Source: Begonia masoniana (lineage: Eukaryota; Streptophyta; Magnoliopsida; Cucurbitales; Begoniaceae). Taken from it: 64,000 nucleotides of DNA. Numbering within the stretch: position 1 is the stretch's first letter; each line of letters begins with the position of its first letter. The translations under genes were made by a program, and so were the position numbers. The stretch spans positions 31,161,574 to 31,225,573 of the forward strand of contig CM039512.1 of NCBI GenBank assembly GCA_022432975.1, written 5' to 3'. This document shows, piece after piece, positions 59,069 through 64,000 of the stretch. The notes under the pieces are model-generated. The model did no database searches, was not told the DNA's origin, and saw nothing but the letters and a program-made list of their open reading frames with translations.

Positions 59069-59950
59069 CATGCCTTTTGGATTATCTAATGCACCTAGCA
59101 CATTTATGAGGTTAATGAATCACGTATTACAATCGTTTATTGGAAAATTTGTTGCAGTTTATTTTGAAGATATATTAGTTTATAGAAAAACATTAGAACA
59201 ACATGTAAAACATTTAAAATCTATTTTTAATGTTTTGGGAATAAACCAATTATATGCTAACCTCAAACAGTGCACTTTTTGCATGGAATCGATAGTGTTT
59301 CTTGGTTTTGTAGTGAGCTCGAGTGGAGTTTCGGTGGACGAAGAAAATGTCAAGGCAATCAAGGAGTAGCCGAAACCTAAGAATGCTAATGAAGATATGA
59401 AGCTGATCGCTTACTTTAGTGAAAAGCTTGGCGCGGTCTTAAACTATCCAACATACGACAATGAGTTGTACGCCTTGGTAAGAACATTACAAACGTGGTA
59501 ACACTACTTGTGGCCCAAAGAGTTCATCATCCATTCCGACCACGAAAGCCTAAAACACTTAAAGACACAAAGAAAGTTGCACAAAAGACATGCAAAGTGG
59601 ATGAAGTTCATAGAGACCTTTCCTTATGTTATTCATTATAAAAAGGTAAAGAGAATGTGGTTGCCGATGCATTGTCAAGAAGGTACGTGCTTATAACTAC
59701 TTTACAATCTAAGTTGTTCGGATTTGATTTAATAAAGAACTTATATGAATCGGACTCGGATTTTGATCTTGCTTGGAAAGAATGTGAGAAACATGCATGT
59801 AATGATTATAATAAACAGGATGGATTTTTATTTAAAAAGGATAAACTTTGTATCCCTAAATGTTCTTTAAGAGAGTTACTTGATAGAGAAACTCATGGAG
59901 GAAGGTTACTAGGACACTTTGGAGTTAATAAAACATTGAGAATGAATTCC
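59069..59950 (+). pseudogene. Element E pol, second part: RT end, RNase H, integrase start
   Basis: [20 protein letters not shown], then the catalytic region as [10 protein letters not shown] (first Asp replaced by Glu), [18 protein letters not shown], and a TAG where Trp is expected at 59367-59369. The roughly 100-130 residues that should link RT to RNase H are deleted, and the frame runs into [25 protein letters not shown] replaces Gln after [24 protein letters not shown] and the integrase start LRELLDRETHGGRLLGHFGV follow. Coding homology ends at about 59945. Confidence 0.85.
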
Positions 59951-61668
59951 AAATTTCGTGCACTATACACAACTTATCATACCATCATATAATGCAACAA
60001 AATAACACTTTTTTTACATTCAAACCATAAGATTTGTTAAACCCTAAAGAAAAGCTCCATCTTACCTTCAAGAACTCGAGAGAAAGAGGAAATTTTGTGG
60101 GTCTTTGGCTCTCAAATGAGAGCTATCTTCAACTAAAAGCAATTTTGGACTCAAATAGGATAGGATTATGCACGCCCGGTCCCATGCAAATGGTGAAGAA
60201 GTGCATATAGCTACAATGCCTAAGAGAGCCTGAGGCCAAGATCTATCCTTGAGTCGTGCGCTTCACAAAAAAGAGGCGCTTAAAGAAGAATTACAAAAGG
60301 ATGGGGTGTCATCTCATGAGCATGGTAAATCATCACTGACCGTTTCCATGGCCACCATTTCTCTCTCTCCTAATCATTAATAAATAAACTTCACTTTGCC
60401 TCATCAGCATATGCCACCTAAGTCCAAGAATTGGTGACTTTTTCATGTTTTAGGCTTCCACCTCTTAGGCCAATAAGAGCTCACTCCAAAACAAACTTTC
60501 TTTCCTTTACTAATCTTGCTTTACTCTTAAGAATTCACCAACTTCCTATTTTTAACTCACCATACTACACTTTAACATATTCTAAACATTTTCTATTTGA
60601 TATCAATAGCAACTTAAAAACAAATTAGTACGTACATCTAATAAATTTTCAGATGTTACAATCTAAGCACTAGACAAGGAACGAGGCTCCGTTGTGGGAG
60701 AACGGGGCTATATACTTAGTGTCACGTAGATCGGCCCCCCGTTCTTCGAGAATGGATAGTCAATAGGGGCGAATTTGTTTAGTTTTGCATACTTTAATGG
60801 TGAATTTGTTAAAAAAAAATTAAGATCTGTTTTACTCTCAACCCATAGGTTGAGGGTAAATATAAATTTCACCTAAGAATTAATGGCTGAGTAGTCACTT
60901 TGCTCATTGGACACAAAGGTTTGTATCCCTTGCTAGATGGTTTTCTCTTTTATTTTTCACTAGCTTTTCACCTTAAGAAAAGCTTAAGGAAAGTTGCCCT
61001 AAATAATGTACACTCTAAACTCACGCTTGAAATACAAGAATAACAACCAATGAATGAAAATACACTATTTGATTCACTGGAGAGCTCAAGAAAAAAGATT
61101 GTTGAGAGCGATGGAGGCTGAACGTCTTACATAAAACATGCTTAAATATCCCTTACAACAAAAAATGACCAACACAAAAAATTACAAAATACTGAAAGTG
61201 CCCTTACAATGCAATCTACTCAGCCACTTGTAACAAAACATGGCCGAACGTTACAATAAGTTGCATACAATTTTAAACGCATAAAAATAGTTCAATTTTG
61301 CTTCCAACAAGTTTCAAGTGCCTTTCAAACCTAATCAACCAAGAGGTTCATTGGACTCCTTCCATGATCTCTAATTCAACTTGATGAGATGCTTTTGCAT
61401 CTCATGATCCTTTAAGATCGGTTGATCTTTAAGTCTTTTCAACTCTTTTTTTCTACAAAATAAAAGGAAATAAAATGGTTAATGACCCTCTTTGCTTGTA
61501 TGTGAGAGTTCCTCTTGGTGCATCATTTATGCATCAAGGGATCCTCTCACACGCTCACAAGCAAGGAGGTTGATTAACTATTATGTTTCTTCTTGTTTTG
61601 TAGAGAATAGAGTGGAAGAAAAAATAGATTAACCACCAAGCATAAAGGATAAGAAGAGGACATAGTAT
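59951..61668. other. AT-rich retroelement-derived DNA, no gene
   Basis: No coding region was recognised. ttttcagatgttaca ending at about 60660 looks like an LTR terminus; the sequence to its left, with tcaagaactcgagagaaagagg near 60070, could be a minus-oriented LTR, but no TSD was confirmed. At 60690-60760 an imperfect inverted pair around acggggctatata / gccccccgttctt is present. Confidence 0.3.
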
Positions 61669-62497
61669 TGTAGGATCGATTTAAGTGGAAGGAGGTGAAT
61701 TATGTTACTAAGATTCTTTGAAATATTACAAATCTAACAAATTTGCAAATCTTAGATAGTTAATTTCTCTAAAACACAAACTATCTACTTTCACAAATGA
61801 GTAAAAAATACGTAAGAAAGTAAATAGTTAGATGGAAGAAGACTGCACACAAGTAAATAGTTAGAGAGAAGAAGATTGCACATATAGGTTGTTAATGCTA
61901 TTCAGCCAAACTGACTACGTCCATACTATAGGGTTCTCTCTTAAAGATTCTTTTCTCATAACCCTTGTGATTACATGTGATTGAACTTTTGGGCATCAAT
62001 CTTGCCTTTACAAATATAGGACTTCACCATTTTTCAACTCAATTAGTAAATATGGTTTGGCAGTTTGGTATACAAAAACCTACTTTCTCACAAGATATAA
62101 ATTCTCAAACGTAAGAGTATGTGAACGTTAGGTGAAGAGGCTCAAAATATTGAATACTTGATATGCTCAAATGAAAGCCCGAAGATTCAATATTAATTAC
62201 ATAGGGGATGGGGGATGTGTTGTTCTATTTATAGACGAGTATCAAGTTTTGAATTGGTCGACCAAGAAGGGACTAAATTGAAGTTGTGAGGCTAATCATG
62301 TAAGGCGTCATTAATAATTAGATAAAATATTTTGGATGATAGACCTTAAATAAAATGTCTAAGAAAATAAAATTACATTTGAGAGCTAACCAACAAACAA
62401 ATGACACAGGTAAAAAAGAAAAAGTTATAAGAAAAATAATAAATTTTATAATAAAGAAATGAAGGAAAATTGTTAAGAAATACACTAAGCTAATTTT

Positions 62498-62499
<2 letters not shown>
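61669..62499 (-). repeat. Possible Copia LTR end, same family as 16307-17449, minus orientation
   Basis: tgtaggatcgatttaag.ggaagg.ggtgaattat resembles the reverse complement of the solo LTR terminus at 17449. The other end was not found, so the boundary at 62499 is only where the microsatellite starts. Confidence 0.35.

Positions 62500-62570
<71 letters not shown>
62500..62570 (+). repeat. Compound (AC)n(AT)n microsatellite
   Basis: About 16 AC units followed by about 18 AT units without interruption. Confidence 0.97.
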
Positions 62571-62573
<3 letters not shown>

Positions 62574-63468
62574 AGATTGTTAGAGTAAATATTTACTTAC
62601 TGGTCTTTGTGAATGATCGTTATGAGGTCCTTTCATATTTTTCATGACTAGGTAGCAGTAGCTCAAGTAACAAAAGGTAAAGGCAAGTTGATTTGAAGTT
62701 TTGAGCTCAACACATCATAGAAATAGAGTATCTATTTTTACTCTGTGTATTTGTTTTAGTAACACACTGAGTTTGTATTTATCTTGAGGTATAAATCTTA
62801 TTTTGAGTTTAATTTTAGGCTCCTTAGGATCATCTTTGGGTGTAAAACTACTCTCCTTTAGATCAAAAACCTCAAATCCTCTTCCTTTCCTTTTAACATT
62901 CTCTTTTTTTTCCCCTTCCTCTTTTTCTCTATATTTCTTCTCTCTTCCTCAAGTAAGGATCACAATTTTTGAAGGAGTAAAATCAACTTTTTGTAATTAA
63001 ATTTTTCTGTTGAGACGATGACACGCGTCATGTTTGATTGTCAAATACTTTTTATGACATGAAGTGTTAGATAATTTTATTAGGAAGGTAACAATCTTAC
63101 TACTAACTCTAAATTCCGACACAAGCATTTGATTTCGATCTCTTGAAGTTGAAACTTATTGACTTATTTCTATACACTATGTTTAATTTACACGAACATA
63201 TTTTTTTTGGTAAATTTCAAAAACAACTCTGAAGTAAGGATAATTCTCGAAAAAACCCTCGAACTAAAATTCGTCGCAGTCAAAACCTCAAAATTCTAAA
63301 AAGTGTCAAAATAACTCCTGGCGGGGGGCCGCATGCCCCCCCGCATGCCCTCCAAATGTGCAATTACAAAGAAATTCGGGGGGCCGCACAAATTCGGGAG
63401 GCCACATGCTGTAATTCGGCCCCCCGCACTCTCAAATTATTCTTCATTATTTTAAAATAATTTTAAAA
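62571..63468. other. AT-rich DNA with a GC-rich transposon-end-like block
   Basis: No gene. At 63220-63440, aacaactctgaagtaagg...aaaccctcgaactaaaa is followed by repeated ggggggccgca words and their complements at 63322-63425. The style resembles MULE-like ends, such as the one at 11117, but the words are not the same. Confidence 0.35.
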
Positions 63469-64000
63469 AATACCAAATCATATTCAATTCACTTAAAATT
63501 TTTACTACATATTCATCACATTATAGGAAGATAACGTAAAAAGTTTCGTGATTTCTTCAAAAATTTTATGATTTAATATAATTTTTTTATAAAAATAATG
63601 TCATTAAAATTACAATATATCGTACAAGTGTTATAAAATCACGAAACTATATTTATTATCTTTCTATGATGTAATGAACATGTGGTAAAAATTTCAAATA
63701 AATCGAATATGATTTGGTATTTTTTAAAAAATTAAATCATCATTTCTTCTTAAGACGTCAATTTGAGGCCTTAAACGATAGATTTTGGGTCCGAAAAAAG
63801 CTGTCATGGGGTTATATCCAAATGGATTGTGTAGATCTACATACTGCACTTGGGTACAACCCCATGACAGCCTTTTTCGGGCCCAAAATATATCGTTTAA
63901 GGCCTCAAATTGACGTCTTAAGAAGAAATAAGGATTTAATTTTTTGAAAAATACCAAATCATATTCAATTTATTTAAAATTTTTACCACATGTTCATTAT
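63469..64000. repeat. Large foldback, running past the window end
   Basis: 63671-63835 is mirrored by 63836-64000 around gtagatctac, giving arms of at least 165 bp. In addition 63469-63570 is mirrored by about 63620-63720. The two long same-looking reading frames found on opposite strands over 63714-63957 are the two arms of this palindrome, not genes. Confidence 0.85.

Noticed and set aside
63714..63957. Two nearly identical 77-residue proteins on opposite strands
   Set aside because: They are the two arms of one palindrome read in both directions. Conservation reflects DNA symmetry, not coding.

Overview
The window is nuclear DNA of a flowering plant, most likely a eudicot. The evidence is spliced genes with GT-AG introns, a plant heme oxygenase gene, a plant-specific VQ-motif gene, and dense Ty3/Gypsy and Ty1/Copia LTR retrotransposons primed by initiator-tRNA-Met-type binding sites. 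The species cannot be named from the sequence. It is a nested transposon graveyard with one small genic island at about 11.1-15.1 kb. No prokaryotic features, CRISPR arrays or tRNA genes were seen.

Layout. 1-10.6 kb: an LTR end with its primer-binding site, two solo LTRs with target-site duplications (TSDs) at 1084-3573 and 8185-10600, and two related Gypsy-type LTRs at 4682-7685. 11.1-12.7 kb: a Mutator-like element with a 9-bp TSD and about 400-480 bp terminal inverted repeats, carrying a complete VQ-motif gene whose 5' end lies inside the repeat. 13.0-14.5 kb: a four-exon heme oxygenase 1 gene whose mature enzyme is open but whose plastid transit peptide region is disrupted. 15.1-23.3 kb: a minus-strand Copia element (about 4.6 kb without insertions) carrying two solo LTRs and sitting in a decayed gene. 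24.9-29.4 kb: a minus-strand gag-only LTR element (TR-GAG type). 30.1-30.8 kb: a Copia LTR containing 505 consecutive T. 30.8-33.7 kb: a strongly T-rich retroelement spacer. 33.7-35.4 kb: the 5' part of a hAT element. 35.8 kb: a 100-N assembly gap.

35.9-53.9 kb holds the deepest nesting. A Gypsy element (A) is interrupted in reverse transcriptase by a minus-strand Gypsy element (C) and again, near RNase H, by a Tekay/Del-like chromovirus (B, 39899-52070). B has both LTRs, primer-binding site, polypurine tract, gag, protease, RT, RNase H, integrase and a chromodomain-like tail. B carries a solo LTR in integrase and a Cassandra-type 5S-bearing solo LTR in its 5' LTR. 54.0-59.9 kb has a minus-strand gag joined head-to-head, through a perfect 74-bp palindrome, to a plus-strand pol (E) that holds another solo LTR. 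The last 4 kb are AT-rich remnants, a microsatellite and a large foldback reaching the window edge.

The probable functional genes are HO1 and perhaps the transposon-borne VQ gene. All retroelement coding regions are broken, and most interpretable premature stops fit C:G to T:A decay. No clearly new biological system is claimed. The strongest leads are the VQ-carrying MULE, the HO1 copy without an evident transit peptide, a repeat module shared by Copia and Gypsy LTRs, and the 505-T tract.
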